Positions 26,387 through 36,963 of a DNA stretch of 64,000 nt are shown here, piece by piece. This DNA is from Bacillus cereus (GTDB lineage: Bacteria > Bacillota > Bacilli > Bacillales > Bacillaceae_G): NCBI RefSeq assembly GCF_025917685.1, contig NZ_CP089518.1, positions 1,303,001-1,367,000 on the forward strand. The letters are read 5' to 3'. The first letter of the stretch is position 1; every line of letters begins with the position of its first letter. The notes beneath the pieces are model-generated. The model was not told the DNA's origin. It saw only the letters and a program-made list of their open reading frames with translations, and ran no database searches. The translations under genes were made by a program, and so were the position numbers.

Positions 26387-28516
26387 ATGTTTTCCATCGC
26401 TCATACAAAAATTAGACCCATAGTTTCTCTACCTATCGATCAATCTGAAAAGGAATGGAATATAGATGTTAAAAATATAAAAGAATCTTTTCTATTTTTA
26501 AAAAGAGGAGAGAAATTATTTGCATACGTTCATGTGAAGGATCTGCTATCAAATAGTAAGGAATTAACTTCTAAGCTATTACTTTCAAATGCTGTTTCAC
26601 TAGATACAATATGTCATCTTAGTAAAGATATTTCTTTAACAGCTCTTTTTCAAATTATTGGGGCGCCGATTGCCATAGTGAAAAATGAAATGGATGAGCT
26701 AACAGGATATATAAGAAGAGAGGATGTTTTTGCAGAACTATTTAAACAAGAAAATCAGAGTGTTGATATATTGAAAATTATTTTAACGTCTATTCCAATG
26801 GGGATTTTTGTAGTAGATCGTGAAAAGAAAATTGTAAATTGCAATGAGTCTGGTTTGAAGATGATTAAATCGACTCCTGAAAGAGTTATGAATGTACCAG
26901 CAGAACTGATTTTTAATGGAGAACACATTAATAATGTATTTACAACGGGAAAAACGATCTTGAATCAATTACAAATCACAAATGAAATGGGTGTATTAGT
27001 TGACTATAGTCCGATTCCAAACTTTGATCAAAGTATTGAAGGAATGGTTATTATTGTGCAAGATTTGCCGATGGTCGAGGACATGGCGATGGAAATTGAA
27101 TATATAAAGGATTTAAATAAAGATTTACATGCAATCTTGTCCAGTATTTATGATGAAATATTAGTTGTTAATCATAAAGGGGAATTAATTCGTTATAGTG
27201 AAACTGTTATCAATGATTTTTGGGGGAGTAATTTGAAGGACTTGTTAGGGAAAAATCTTTTAGAACTAGAAAAGAAAGGGTTATTTAGTCCATCGGTTAC
27301 GCGATTAGTGTTGGAAAAACAAAAAAAGGTATCAGTTGTACAAGAAACAAAAAGCGGAAGGAAAATATTAGCAGTTGGAAACCCTGTATTTAATGAAAAC
27401 GGAGAGCTTCATCGTATTATTATTGCCTCAAGGGATATCACCGAAGCAACGAGATTAAAGACGGAATTACATGAAATAAAGAAGATATCAGAGCAATATA
27501 AGAAGGAGTTAGATGACTTTAAAAATAAAGATCGTTTTCTTAAGAAGCTTATTTACTGTAGTCCCAAAATGGAACAAATTATTAACCAAGCTAAAAAAAT
27601 AGCAGATTTTTCTTCTAATGTTCTTATTTCTGGAGAATCTGGTGTCGGAAAAGAAGTAATTGCCCAGGCAATTCATCAACTTGGGAACCGATCTTCAAAG
27701 CCATTTTTAAAATTAAATTGTGGTGCAATTCCAGAAACGTTGTTAGAAAGTGAACTATTTGGTTATACGAAAGGTGCTTTTACAGGAGCCGATAAAAATG
27801 GAAAAGAAGGATATTTTAAGCGAGCTGATCAAGGGGTTTTATTTTTAGATGAAATTGGAGAAATGCCTTTACATTTGCAAGTGAAATTGCTTAGAGTCCT
27901 GCAGGAACAAGAAGTAATTCCTATTGGAAGTACAACACCTACGAAAATAAATGTACAAATTATTGCTGCTACAAATAAGAGTCTTGAAAAGATGGTCGAA
28001 TCTGGAACATTTCGTGAAGATTTATTTTATCGCCTCAATGTAATTCCGCTGCGAGTTCCTTCTTTACGAGAGCGAATGGAAGATGTTCCGGTACTTGCCT
28101 TTCATTTCTTACAACAGTTAAATGAAAAATATAATAAAAATTATCATTTAACTCCAGATGCACTTAACTTACTAGAGTTCTATTCATGGCCAGGAAATGT
28201 CCGTGAATTACAAAATATGATTGAACGTTTAGTTGTATCAGCAGATGATCCAGTAATTGAAGCGGAGTTTGTTAGTAAGTTTTTAACACCCGGTTATGAC
28301 TTTAATAAAGCAAAACCAGTTATTACAAGAGTATTACCATTACAAGAAGCGCTACATTCTGTAGAAGAACAATTGATTTTGCTTGCAATGAAGCAGTATA
28401 AAACAACGACTAAGGCTGCAAAAGTTCTTGGAATCAGCCAATCTTCAGTGAGTCGTAAATATCAAAAAATTGTTAGTGAAAAAGGGATAGCGGCTGATAT
28501 CATCTCTTATTCCTAA
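26387..28516 (+). CDS. Sigma-54-dependent enhancer-binding activator (PAS-PAS-AAA+-Fis)
   Basis: 709 aa behind AAGGAGGAATAG. Layout: an N-terminal ~125 aa region with CBS-like turns, PAS domains at about 130-230 and 245-360, a coiled linker, the AAA+ core (Walker A GESGVGKE, the sigma-54 contact loop KGAFTGADK, 'GVLFLDEIGEMPLHLQ') at about 395-625, and a Fis-type helix-turn-helix at the end (TKAAKVLGISQSSVSRKYQK). It resembles RocR/BkdR. It should drive the three -24/-12 promoters around it; the signal is probably a polyamine or product, sensed by PAS. Confidence 0.9.
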   Translation: MFSIAHTKIRPIVSLPIDQSEKEWNIDVKNIKESFLFLKRGEKLFAYVHVKDLLSNSKELTSKLLLSNAVSLDTICHLSKDISLTALFQIIGAPIAIVKNEMDELTGYIRREDVFAELFKQENQSVDILKIILTSIPMGIFVVDREKKIVNCNESGLKMIKSTPERVMNVPAELIFNGEHINNVFTTGKTILNQLQITNEMGVLVDYSPIPNFDQSIEGMVIIVQDLPMVEDMAMEIEYIKDLNKDLHAILSSIYDEILVVNHKGELIRYSETVINDFWGSNLKDLLGKNLLELEKKGLFSPSVTRLVLEKQKKVSVVQETKSGRKILAVGNPVFNENGELHRIIIASRDITEATRLKTELHEIKKISEQYKKELDDFKNKDRFLKKLIYCSPKMEQIINQAKKIADFSSNVLISGESGVGKEVIAQAIHQLGNRSSKPFLKLNCGAIPETLLESELFGYTKGAFTGADKNGKEGYFKRADQGVLFLDEIGEMPLHLQVKLLRVLQEQEVIPIGSTTPTKINVQIIAATNKSLEKMVESGTFREDLFYRLNVIPLRVPSLRERMEDVPVLAFHFLQQLNEKYNKNYHLTPDALNLLEFYSWPGNVRELQNMIERLVVSADDPVIEAEFVSKFLTPGYDFNKAKPVITRVLPLQEALHSVEEQLILLAMKQYKTTTKAAKVLGISQSSVSRKYQKIVSEKGIAADIISYS

Positions 28517-28549
28517 AAAAGGAGAAGGTCACATAGACTTCTCCTTTTT
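28515..28549 (+). terminator. Terminator after the activator gene
   Basis: AAAAGGAGAAG / CTTCTCCTTTT hairpin with T tail. Confidence 0.85.
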
Positions 28550-28592
28550 GTGTGCGCTTAGCATGTACATATTCTCTGGGATTCAAGTCCCG

Positions 28593-28635
28593 AGTGGTGA
28601 GGGCGGTAGCGGAAATCATTAAAGTTTCACTTTAT
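28593..28635 (+). repeat. bcr1 relic (3' end only)
   Basis: AGTGGTGAGGGCGG then ATCATTAAAGTTTCACTTTAT match the last ~45 bp of bcr1, same orientation as the full copy 64 bp downstream. Confidence 0.65.
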
Positions 28636-28652
28636 GCAAAATGGAATAGTGT

Positions 28653-28666
28653 ATGCGGAAATGCAT
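28653..28666 (+). promoter_or_regulatory. Candidate activator site ATGC-N6-GCAT (second copy)
   Basis: ATGCGGAAATGCAT, the same palindrome as at 24249 and also followed by AA. It is 215 bp from the -24 box, but the intervening bcr1 copy accounts for 153 bp of that. Without it the gap would be 62 bp, against 60 bp at the other promoter. Confidence 0.55.
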
Positions 28667-28698
28667 AAAATGTTTGTTATTTTTAAGAAAATAGTCAG

Positions 28699-28856
28699 TT
28701 TATCCCGCTATTTGTGGGCAGTAAAACCCCCACCTCAAAATTCAGGTGGAGCAAAGAAGTTAGGTGGGAGCCCTGCTGCCTGTAAACGCCCGATTGGTGA
28801 GGGCTGATAATCAGTGGGGATGAACAAAACCCCCACTGATTAAAGTTTCACTTTAT
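28699..28856 (+). repeat. bcr1 repeat, full copy between activator site and promoter
   Basis: 158 bp from TTTATCCCGCTATTTGTGGG to AAAGTTTCACTTTAT, flanked by TTTAT repeats. It lies between the putative activator site and the -24/-12 promoter of the aldehyde dehydrogenase operon. Confidence 0.9.
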
Positions 28857-28881
28857 GTAGGATTCTTTTGAATTTTAAATA

Positions 28882-28899
28882 TTGGCATGAAATTTGCTT
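28882..28899 (+). promoter_or_regulatory. Sigma-54 promoter of the aldehyde dehydrogenase/aminotransferase operon
   Basis: TTGGCATGAAATTTGCTT with GG (28884-28885) and GC (28896-28897) 12 bp apart, a near-perfect -24/-12 element, 40 bp upstream of the start codon. Confidence 0.88.
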
Positions 28900-28938
28900 A
28901 TAAATATATAAACGATCGATAAAGGGGGATTCAATATA

Positions 28939-30432
28939 GTGCTAGATTTAAAAATGTATGTAAACGGTGAATGGAGAGACTCTAGTAATCAAGAAAAAAG
29001 AACGATTATTAACCCTGCTAATGGCAAGGGTATAGCATATGCACCTGAGGGAACGATTGAGGATGCAAAATACGCAATAGAAGTGGCAAGAGCGGCTTTT
29101 GATAGCGGAATTTGGTCAGAAACATCTACTGCTGAAAGGGCATCATATTTATTTAAAATAGCAGATGAAATTGATAAAAATATGGAAGAATTAGTATACC
29201 TTGAAACAATGGATAATGGAAAAACATACCGTGAGGCAGAAGGAGATATTGGAGATGCAGCGGCTTGTTTTCGCTATTATGCCGGATTGATTACAAAGCC
29301 AGATGGTCAAACATATCATGTAGCCGATCCGATGCAAGCGATGGTTGTAAGAGAGCCAGTTGGTGTTTGTGGATTAATTGTTCCATGGAATTATCCGCTA
29401 TTGATGAGTGTATGGAAAATTGCACCTGCTTTAGCAGCTGGAAATACAATTGTGTTTAAACCTTCTGAAGTGACACCAATAACTGCAACAAAGCTATTCG
29501 AAATCCTTGAAAAAGTAGGGCTACCAAAAGGTGTTGCCAATATGGTAATGGGGGCCGGTCCAATAGTAGGGAATGAAATTGCAGCGAGTCATAAAGTCGA
29601 TATGATTTCCTTTACAGGTGGAACAAAAACAGGTAAGCACATTATGAGAACAGCAGCAGATAATATGAAAAAGATTTCGTTAGAACTTGGAGGGAAATCT
29701 CCAAATATTATTTTTGCAGATGCAGATTTTGAGACTGCTATTGATTATGCTCTATTCGGTATTTATGCAGGTAGCGGACAAGTGTGTTCAGCAGGGTCGA
29801 GAATCCTTGTAGAGGAAAGCGTTTATGATAGATTTGTTAATAGTTTTGTAGAGAGAGCACAGCAAATTAACGTTGGGCCTGGTGATCATCCTGAATCAGA
29901 AATGGGGCCACTTGTAAGTCAAGAACATATGGAAAAAGTATTACGTTATATTGAAATTGGAAAAGACGAAGGTGCAAACGTTGCTTGCGGAGGTAGACGA
30001 ATAATGGAGGATGGAAAAGGTGATGGTTTCTTTATTGAACCAACAGTCTTTGTCAATGTAAAACCTGATATGCGCATTGTCCAGGAAGAAATCTTCGGTC
30101 CTGTTGTGGTAATTCAAAAGTTTAAAACTGAACAGGAAGCAATTGAGTTAGCAAACGGTACGGATTATGGCTTAGCTGGAGGGGTATTTACGGTTGATGG
30201 TGCAAAAGCAATGCGCGTAATTCGCAAGCTTCGCGCAGGCATTACGTGGATTAATAGCTATCATCCAACATACAATGAGGCGCCTTGGGGCGGATATAAG
30301 CAAAGTGGTATAGGTCGTAGTCTAGGAACGTTTGGTTTAGAAGAATTTCAAGAAATTAAGCAGATTAATATAAATCTAGAAGTAGAACCTATTGGTTGGT
30401 TTGCAAATAAAAAAAATGTAGAGGTGAATTAG
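28939..30432 (+). CDS. Aldehyde dehydrogenase, probably 4-aminobutyraldehyde dehydrogenase
   Basis: 497 aa, GTG start behind AAAGGGGGATTC. Standard NAD-dependent ALDH: 'VPWNYPLLMSVWKIAPALAAGN', FTGGTKTGK, ELGGKSPNI with the catalytic Glu, and GQVCSAGSR with the catalytic Cys. It ends directly before a putrescine aminotransferase gene, so its substrate is most likely 4-aminobutanal, giving GABA. By sequence alone betaine-aldehyde or another amino-aldehyde remains possible. Confidence 0.88.
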   Translation: MLDLKMYVNGEWRDSSNQEKRTIINPANGKGIAYAPEGTIEDAKYAIEVARAAFDSGIWSETSTAERASYLFKIADEIDKNMEELVYLETMDNGKTYREAEGDIGDAAACFRYYAGLITKPDGQTYHVADPMQAMVVREPVGVCGLIVPWNYPLLMSVWKIAPALAAGNTIVFKPSEVTPITATKLFEILEKVGLPKGVANMVMGAGPIVGNEIAASHKVDMISFTGGTKTGKHIMRTAADNMKKISLELGGKSPNIIFADADFETAIDYALFGIYAGSGQVCSAGSRILVEESVYDRFVNSFVERAQQINVGPGDHPESEMGPLVSQEHMEKVLRYIEIGKDEGANVACGGRRIMEDGKGDGFFIEPTVFVNVKPDMRIVQEEIFGPVVVIQKFKTEQEAIELANGTDYGLAGGVFTVDGAKAMRVIRKLRAGITWINSYHPTYNEAPWGGYKQSGIGRSLGTFGLEEFQEIKQININLEVEPIGWFANKKNVEVN

Positions 30433-31800
<1,368 letters not shown>

Positions 31801-31877
31801 ATTTCGTATAATGTTATATGTGAATTCAAACGATTGAAACTATAATTAGAATAGATTTACTTATATTGTATTACAGG

Positions 31878-31914
31878 AAGGCAGTGTAACGAAAAAGTTA
31901 CACTGCCTTTTTAT
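31878..31914 (+). terminator. Terminator after patA
   Basis: AAGGCAGTGTAAC / GTTACACTGCCTT followed by TTTATT. Confidence 0.9.
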
Positions 31915-31934
31915 TACATTTTTTGTTGTAAGTA

Positions 31935-31978
31935 TTTACATGTAATTTGTCTTGGTGTACTATTTAACTAACACACTA
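31935..31978 (+). promoter_or_regulatory. Promoter and YtrA-type operator of the GntR-ABC operon
   Basis: TTTACA (31935-31940), 17 bp, TACTAT (31958-31963). Over the -10 lies GTGTACTATTTAACTAACAC (imperfect palindrome with GTGT / ACAC arms), similar to the GTGTA..TACAC operators of YtrA-like GntR repressors. Confidence 0.7.
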
Positions 31979-31994
31979 AGACAGGAGGGGAGAA

Positions 31995-32375
31995 ATGAAA
32001 ATCGAGTTTTCTCCAAACACACCAATTTACATTCAAGTAATGGAATACATAAAAAAAGAAATTGTAACGGGTCATTTATTGCCTGGCGATAAAATTCCCT
32101 CTGTACGTGAATTAGCGAGTGAATTACAAGTGAATCCAAATACGATTCAACGTACATTTCAAGAACTAGAGCGGGATGGAGTTGTTGTAACGCGTAGAGG
32201 AATGGGACGATATGTAACGAATGAAGGGGAGAAAATTATGGAGCTGCGAAAAGATATGGCGAGAGAATTACTTCATTCTTTTATAGATGGAATGGACAAT
32301 TTAGGTTTTTCAGAAGAAGAAATTCTTACAATCCTTCGTTCTTCATTACATGAGAAAAGGGAGGAGAACGAATGA
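31995..32375 (+). CDS. GntR-family repressor, YtrA subfamily
   Basis: 126 aa behind AGGAGGGGAG. Winged helix 'PIYIQVMEYIKKEIVTGHLLPGDKIPSVRELA' region with 'NPNTIQRTFQELERDGVV' recognition helix; only a short C-terminal dimerisation tail, which defines the YtrA group. It heads an ABC operon, as in B. subtilis ytrABCDEF, and the operator overlaps its promoter. Ends in ATGA overlap with the next gene. Confidence 0.9.
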   Translation: MKIEFSPNTPIYIQVMEYIKKEIVTGHLLPGDKIPSVRELASELQVNPNTIQRTFQELERDGVVVTRRGMGRYVTNEGEKIMELRKDMARELLHSFIDGMDNLGFSEEEILTILRSSLHEKREENE

Positions 32376-33070
32376 CAGAGTTATTAAAAATAGAAAACTT
32401 ATGGAAGCGATACGGATTAAAAGCAGTGATCCGTGAGTTAAATATAGAGATTACAGAAGGAAAAATCGTTGGGCTTGTTGGAGATAACGGAAGCGGGAAA
32501 ACGACGTTATTAAAAATGATTGCAGGTCTACAACATCCTTCTGAAGGCAGCATAGTAATTAATGGTAAAAAAGTAGGGTTAGAGACGAAAGAAATCGTTT
32601 CATTTATGTCTGACAAGCCAGTCTTTGATGATTGGATGACTGTAAAAGATGCATTATTTTTCTATCGAGATTTTTATAAAGATTTCGATATTCAAAAAGC
32701 AGTAGATACGATTGCGGAATTTAAAATACCGTTAGAAGAAAAAATTATAGCATTATCAAAAGGGATGGTGGAAAAGCTTCAAATTATTTTAACGTTTTCT
32801 CGAAAAGCGAAGTTATATGTACTGGATGAACCACTTGGCGGAATTGATCTTGTTTCTAGAGAACACGTATTAGATCTCATTTTAAAATTTTATAGAGAAG
32901 ATTGTACCATACTAATCTCAACTCATTTAATAAATGAAGTTGAAAATATTTTTGATGAGGTAATCTTTTTAAAAGATGGAGAAATTGTATTGTATGAAAA
33001 TGTAGAAGAGTTACGTTTTCAGAGAGGGAAAGCTGTCACGGATGTGTTTAAGGAGGTGTTTAGTAGATGA
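32372..33070 (+). CDS. ABC transporter ATPase (YtrB-like)
   Basis: 232 aa. Walker A GDNGSGKTT, a degenerate signature 'ALSKGMVEKLQ' instead of LSGGQ, Walker B KLYVLDEPLGGID. The short helical part and odd signature fit YtrB-type drug/acetoin-like exporters. Overlaps the regulator by 4 bp and the next gene by 4 bp. Confidence 0.88.
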   Translation: MTELLKIENLWKRYGLKAVIRELNIEITEGKIVGLVGDNGSGKTTLLKMIAGLQHPSEGSIVINGKKVGLETKEIVSFMSDKPVFDDWMTVKDALFFYRDFYKDFDIQKAVDTIAEFKIPLEEKIIALSKGMVEKLQIILTFSRKAKLYVLDEPLGGIDLVSREHVLDLILKFYREDCTILISTHLINEVENIFDEVIFLKDGEIVLYENVEELRFQRGKAVTDVFKEVFSR

Positions 33071-33849
33071 AGTCGAGCTTAATATATATGTACAATATGA
33101 ATAAAAAACAGATTGTTATTTCGTTGTTATCATTTATATTTGTTGTGGCTGTTGCCTTTGTATGTATGGGCAATTATATTAAGAAGGAATCGGGAGAAAT
33201 AAACCAAACAATCATAATTGCGTTAGTTATATTTGTATATATAATTTTTGTAGTAATGATGTTCATTCAAGCGATGTCTGCTTTCGGAAAAATGATTGAA
33301 AGTACATTATTTCGGTTAACACCGACATCAGGTAGAAAAATTGTTTTAGCAATATTGTTATTTGCTTTTATCTATTTAGCTATTTTTGAACTCTTAGGTA
33401 CAATATTCTTATATAGTATTTCTATTAAATTAATAAAAGGTACTGAAATGTATGAAGCATTTATTGGTTTAACTCAAAAACCGTTTCAGCAAATAGTATC
33501 TTCAGTTTTGTTTGTATTTAATTTGGTTAGTCTGTTACTTATTTTACTTTTTGTAACAGCGAGTGTGAAGGTATTTTCTCTTAAGAAGAAAATTGAATAC
33601 GGTGTTATCTTTGCTTTGTTTTTTACATTAAGTAAAGCAATGAGCCTGATATACGCGACATTAGGTAAGCTCGTACCAAGAGGTTATTTTATAGATAAAT
33701 TATTATATATAGATGAATCGTTTTGTGACGGGGTTTATTTATATCCTGAAAAATTTATGAATCTATATAGTTTTAGTTTTTCTATAGGAATATTTATTCT
33801 ACTTGTTTATATAACAGGTCGCATAATCGATAAAAAACTAGAAGTCTAA
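33067..33849 (+). CDS. ABC transporter membrane subunit
   Basis: 260 aa with about six membrane helices (for example ISLLSFIFVVAVAFVCMG, IIALVIFVYIIFVVMMF, ILLFAFIYLAIFELLG). No named domain is evident by eye. Position between two ATPases makes it the permease partner of the first. Confidence 0.78.
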   Translation: MKSSLIYMYNMNKKQIVISLLSFIFVVAVAFVCMGNYIKKESGEINQTIIIALVIFVYIIFVVMMFIQAMSAFGKMIESTLFRLTPTSGRKIVLAILLFAFIYLAIFELLGTIFLYSISIKLIKGTEMYEAFIGLTQKPFQQIVSSVLFVFNLVSLLLILLFVTASVKVFSLKKKIEYGVIFALFFTLSKAMSLIYATLGKLVPRGYFIDKLLYIDESFCDGVYLYPEKFMNLYSFSFSIGIFILLVYITGRIIDKKLEV

Positions 33850-33863
33850 AGGAGGAATCAGCA

Positions 33864-34766
33864 TTGGGAAACGTAGTAGTAAAATTAGAAAATGTTCGAA
33901 AAAGGATTGGTGGAACAGAAATTATCCGTGGTTTATCATTTGAGGTTCGTGAAGGGGAAGTGTACGGATTCCTTGGACCGAACGGTAGTGGTAAGACGAC
34001 GACAATTCGTATGATGACAGGTCTTATATCAATGACAGAGGGCGATATTACAATTTGTGGTCATAGTATTCGCACGGAGCGTGAAAAGGCGTTAGAGCAA
34101 ATTGGAGCGATTGTAGAAAACCCTGAACTATATGATTATATGACAGGAATGCAAAACTTAAAGCATTTTGCAAACATGGCAATTACTCCAATTAGTAAAG
34201 AGCGCATTAATGAAATTGTAAAGCTTGTTGAATTGGAGCATGCGATTCATAAAAAGGTGAAAACATATTCACTTGGTATGAAGCAACGTTTAGGAATTGC
34301 ACAGGCATTACTGCATCAGCCGAAAATCTTAATTTTAGATGAGCCGACAAATGGATTAGATCCAGCTGGTATTCGTCAAATTCGTGATTATTTACAACGT
34401 TTAGCGAAAGAAGAAAATATTGCGGTCATTGTATCAAGTCACTTATTAAGTGAAATTGAATTGATGTGTGACCGCGTTGTTATTATTAAACAAGGTGAGT
34501 TTGTACAAGAGTATAACTTGCATGAACAAGCGAAACATGATGAGGCAGTAGTTGTAGCGTTTGAAGTAGATGAAGTTCAGAAAGCGAATGAAATCATTAA
34601 AGGTAAGACGCAAGGAAATGTAATTGTAGTATCTGTAATGAAAGAGGAAATTCCACAACTTGTAAAAAAACTTGTAAATGACGATGTGCTTGTATACGGA
34701 GTTGCTGTTCAAAATAAAACATTAGAGGATGAGTTCTTAGCGATTACAGGGGGAGTGAAAGCGTAA
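33864..34766 (+). CDS. ABC transporter ATPase (BcrA-like)
   Basis: 300 aa, TTG start behind GGAGGAATCAGCA. Walker A GPNGSGKTT, signature YSLGMKQRLGIAQAL, Walker B ILILDEPTNGLDP, then a ~80 aa C-terminal extension as in bacitracin-type exporters (BcrA). Its stop overlaps the next ATG (TAATG). Confidence 0.9.
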   Translation: MGNVVVKLENVRKRIGGTEIIRGLSFEVREGEVYGFLGPNGSGKTTTIRMMTGLISMTEGDITICGHSIRTEREKALEQIGAIVENPELYDYMTGMQNLKHFANMAITPISKERINEIVKLVELEHAIHKKVKTYSLGMKQRLGIAQALLHQPKILILDEPTNGLDPAGIRQIRDYLQRLAKEENIAVIVSSHLLSEIELMCDRVVIIKQGEFVQEYNLHEQAKHDEAVVVAFEVDEVQKANEIIKGKTQGNVIVVSVMKEEIPQLVKKLVNDDVLVYGVAVQNKTLEDEFLAITGGVKA

Positions 34767-35542
34767 TGTTTAAATTAATTCAAAATGAATTTTTAAAGTT
34801 ACATGCGAAAAAAGGTATGTATATTTTAATCGGTGTGATTGCTTTATTGGAGATTTTAGGAGCCGTAGTCAAAGCAAAATGGGGTGAACCTGGTAGCTTG
34901 AGTGGAACTTACTTAGATTTTGCGAGTTCAAATATTGTTTTAATTATGATATTCACACCGATTTTTGGAATTACAATAGCCTCTCGCACAATTACAGATG
35001 AATTCCAAAAAGGAACAATTAAGCAATTATTAATTCGACCAAGAAAACGAATTACAGTTTTATTTTCTAAATATATTACGGTATTATTAACGATGTTATT
35101 TATCGTATTTGCTAGTACACTAATTGCGATGATTATTGGCGGCTTTGTAATGGACGGTAGTAAAACAGAATTAACGTTAGCGATTGTGTTAAAAACAATT
35201 TTATATCAACTTGTATCACCATTTTTCTTCGCAACGCTTGCATTCTTCTTTGCAAACGTATTTCGAAATTCTGTATTGCCATTACTTATTACTCTATTTT
35301 TATATTTCTTAGAACCGGCAATTACGATGTTACTTATGATGTTTGCAAAAGGTGTAGCGAAGTTTGTAGTATTCTTCCATTTGAATTTAAGTGTTTACGA
35401 TAGTAATAAATTAGTTAGTGGCGGAGCAGAGCCAACATTTACAGAATTTACGTTTACAACTTCAGTATTACTTGTCATCGCGTATTTTGCTGTATTACTT
35501 GTAGCATCAAGTGTATTATTCCAAAAGCGTGACGTATTATAA
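34766..35542 (+). CDS. ABC-2 type permease (BcrB-like)
   Basis: 258 aa, six predicted helices, starts 'LIQNEFLKLHAKKGMY', a typical ABC-2 permease beginning, and has 'TITDEFQKGTIKQLLIRPRKR' after the second helix. Partner of the preceding ATPase; the substrate may be a peptide antibiotic or lipid, not shown by sequence. Confidence 0.87.
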   Translation: MFKLIQNEFLKLHAKKGMYILIGVIALLEILGAVVKAKWGEPGSLSGTYLDFASSNIVLIMIFTPIFGITIASRTITDEFQKGTIKQLLIRPRKRITVLFSKYITVLLTMLFIVFASTLIAMIIGGFVMDGSKTELTLAIVLKTILYQLVSPFFFATLAFFFANVFRNSVLPLLITLFLYFLEPAITMLLMMFAKGVAKFVVFFHLNLSVYDSNKLVSGGAEPTFTEFTFTTSVLLVIAYFAVLLVASSVLFQKRDVL

Positions 35543-35548
35543 TAAAAG

Positions 35549-35580
35549 AAATCCCCGCTTGTAAAAATGGGGATTTTTAT
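35549..35580 (+). terminator. Terminator after the ABC operon
   Basis: AAATCCCC / GGGGATTT hairpin with T tail. Confidence 0.85.
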
Positions 35581-35832
35581 TACATAGTTTTTTACGTTCC
35601 TAGTATTCTGTATTTTTAATTAGAGATGCTGTCAGCCATAGAATATCGGATCTTCTCCAGCTAATCTTGGGTCATATAGTCTTTAAGGGGAGCGAATGTA
35701 AATTGTAATGAAGTTGAAGAACGGTGATATGGTATATCCAGTAAAGTCGTTATATATATGTTAAGAGATATGCTGTTCGGAAGTAATTGAGAAAAAAAGG
35801 AAGGTTTTCAACTATATTCATATTATAATTTA

Positions 35833-35898
35833 GTTATCCTGCCATTTGTAGGAGAGGGGTTTCCTATAAAACCCTGATTAATATTTTGCTTTTTACTA
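35833..35898 (+). repeat. Possible decayed bcr1 relic
   Basis: TTATCCTGCCATTTGTAGG followed by AAAACCCTGATTAAT and CTTTTTA resemble the two ends of bcr1 with the middle lost. Many differences, so low confidence. The rest of 35581-35900 shows no feature. Confidence 0.35.
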
Positions 35899-35916
35899 TC
35901 TTTGGAGGTGTTCAAT

Positions 35917-36930
35917 ATGCAATATGCATTTTCACGTATAAGGCTACGTAGTTTTTTTGGATGGATGATTATAGGGATGTTCCTAACGATGATTCCATTA
36001 AGTTTATCAGGTGCTTCTGATAATACGATAGAATTCATGTCACAAATATCAATATTTTTCGTATTTCCACTATTGTGGCTATATTTAAAAACAAGTAAAA
36101 ATAATGTCGTTTTTAAAAGTTTTTTTGATAAGCCCAGACGTTTACATTGGGGGTTAATTGTATTAGCCGCGATAATGGGAATGATTTTTTCAGTCGGTAT
36201 ATCCCAAATTCAATTTTATATTTTAGCACATACTTTACCTGATTTTTTAGTTACGATGTTAGAAGATGGAAATGTAATTAATACGAGTAATATATATATG
36301 ACGATATTCACTTTCATTTCAGCATGTGTATTAGCTCCAATAATGGAAGAAGTTATTTTTAGAGGTTTTTTCTTACAGAGAATGGCATACAAATGGGGGA
36401 TTAAACGAGCGGTCATTATATCCTCTCTTATTTTTGGATTAGGACATTTTGATGTTATCGGTGCTTTCATGTTTGGTGTTATTATGTGTCTTCTATACAT
36501 AAAGACAAAAAATATATGGACGAATATTGCTGTGCATGCTTTAAATAATTTGATTGCAACGACTATGCAATTGGCAAGTGGAGATGGAAGTGACACAATC
36601 TCAATTGCGGAATTGCAGGCACAAAGTAATTTATGGATTGGCATTGGACTTGTGATTGTTGGATTACTTTGGTTAATCCCTTACATTTGGAAACAATGGC
36701 GTACGGTAAAAGAAGTAGGTGTGCCACCGCTTCGTTTCATAAATGAAGAAAAAGTAGTGAATACATCAGAAGAAAATGAAATATATAGCCAAGTGATAGT
36801 AACAGATAGATTGATGGCTGTAGAGCTGCCTGATGAAGCTGTAAATAAGCTTCGGTTAGAAGAAAATGATTATGTAACAGTTTCTGTAGAAGAAGATAAA
36901 ATTGTTATAAAGAAAGCGTATAATAGATAA
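35917..36930 (+). CDS. CPBP (Abi) intramembrane protease fused to an AbrB/MazE-like domain
   Basis: 337 aa from the ATG at 35917, 6 bp after GGAGGTG (a TTG at 35902 lies before that site). About eight membrane helices carry the CPBP motifs: EEVIFRGFFLQR (EExxxR), FGLGHFD and HALNN (His residues). The last ~45 residues (VTDRLMAVELPDEAVNKL, then RLEENDYVTVSVEED) read as a swapped-hairpin AbrB/MazE fold, which is normally DNA-binding. The role of such a tail on a membrane protease is not known to me. Confidence 0.8.
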   Translation: MQYAFSRIRLRSFFGWMIIGMFLTMIPLSLSGASDNTIEFMSQISIFFVFPLLWLYLKTSKNNVVFKSFFDKPRRLHWGLIVLAAIMGMIFSVGISQIQFYILAHTLPDFLVTMLEDGNVINTSNIYMTIFTFISACVLAPIMEEVIFRGFFLQRMAYKWGIKRAVIISSLIFGLGHFDVIGAFMFGVIMCLLYIKTKNIWTNIAVHALNNLIATTMQLASGDGSDTISIAELQAQSNLWIGIGLVIVGLLWLIPYIWKQWRTVKEVGVPPLRFINEEKVVNTSEENEIYSQVIVTDRLMAVELPDEAVNKLRLEENDYVTVSVEEDKIVIKKAYNR

Positions 36931-36932
36931 TT

Positions 36933-36963
36933 AAAAAGTAGCTCCTAAAGAGCTACTTTTTAA
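36933..36963. terminator. Bidirectional terminator
   Basis: AAAAAGTAGCTC / GAGCTACTTTTT shared by the CPBP gene and the convergent small gene. Confidence 0.85.

Noticed and set aside
36216..36644. 142-codon antisense frame in the CPBP gene, and similar long antisense frames in the peptidase, uppP, symporter and other genes
   Set aside because: They mirror the codon pattern of well-supported genes, have no ribosome sites and no recognisable domains.
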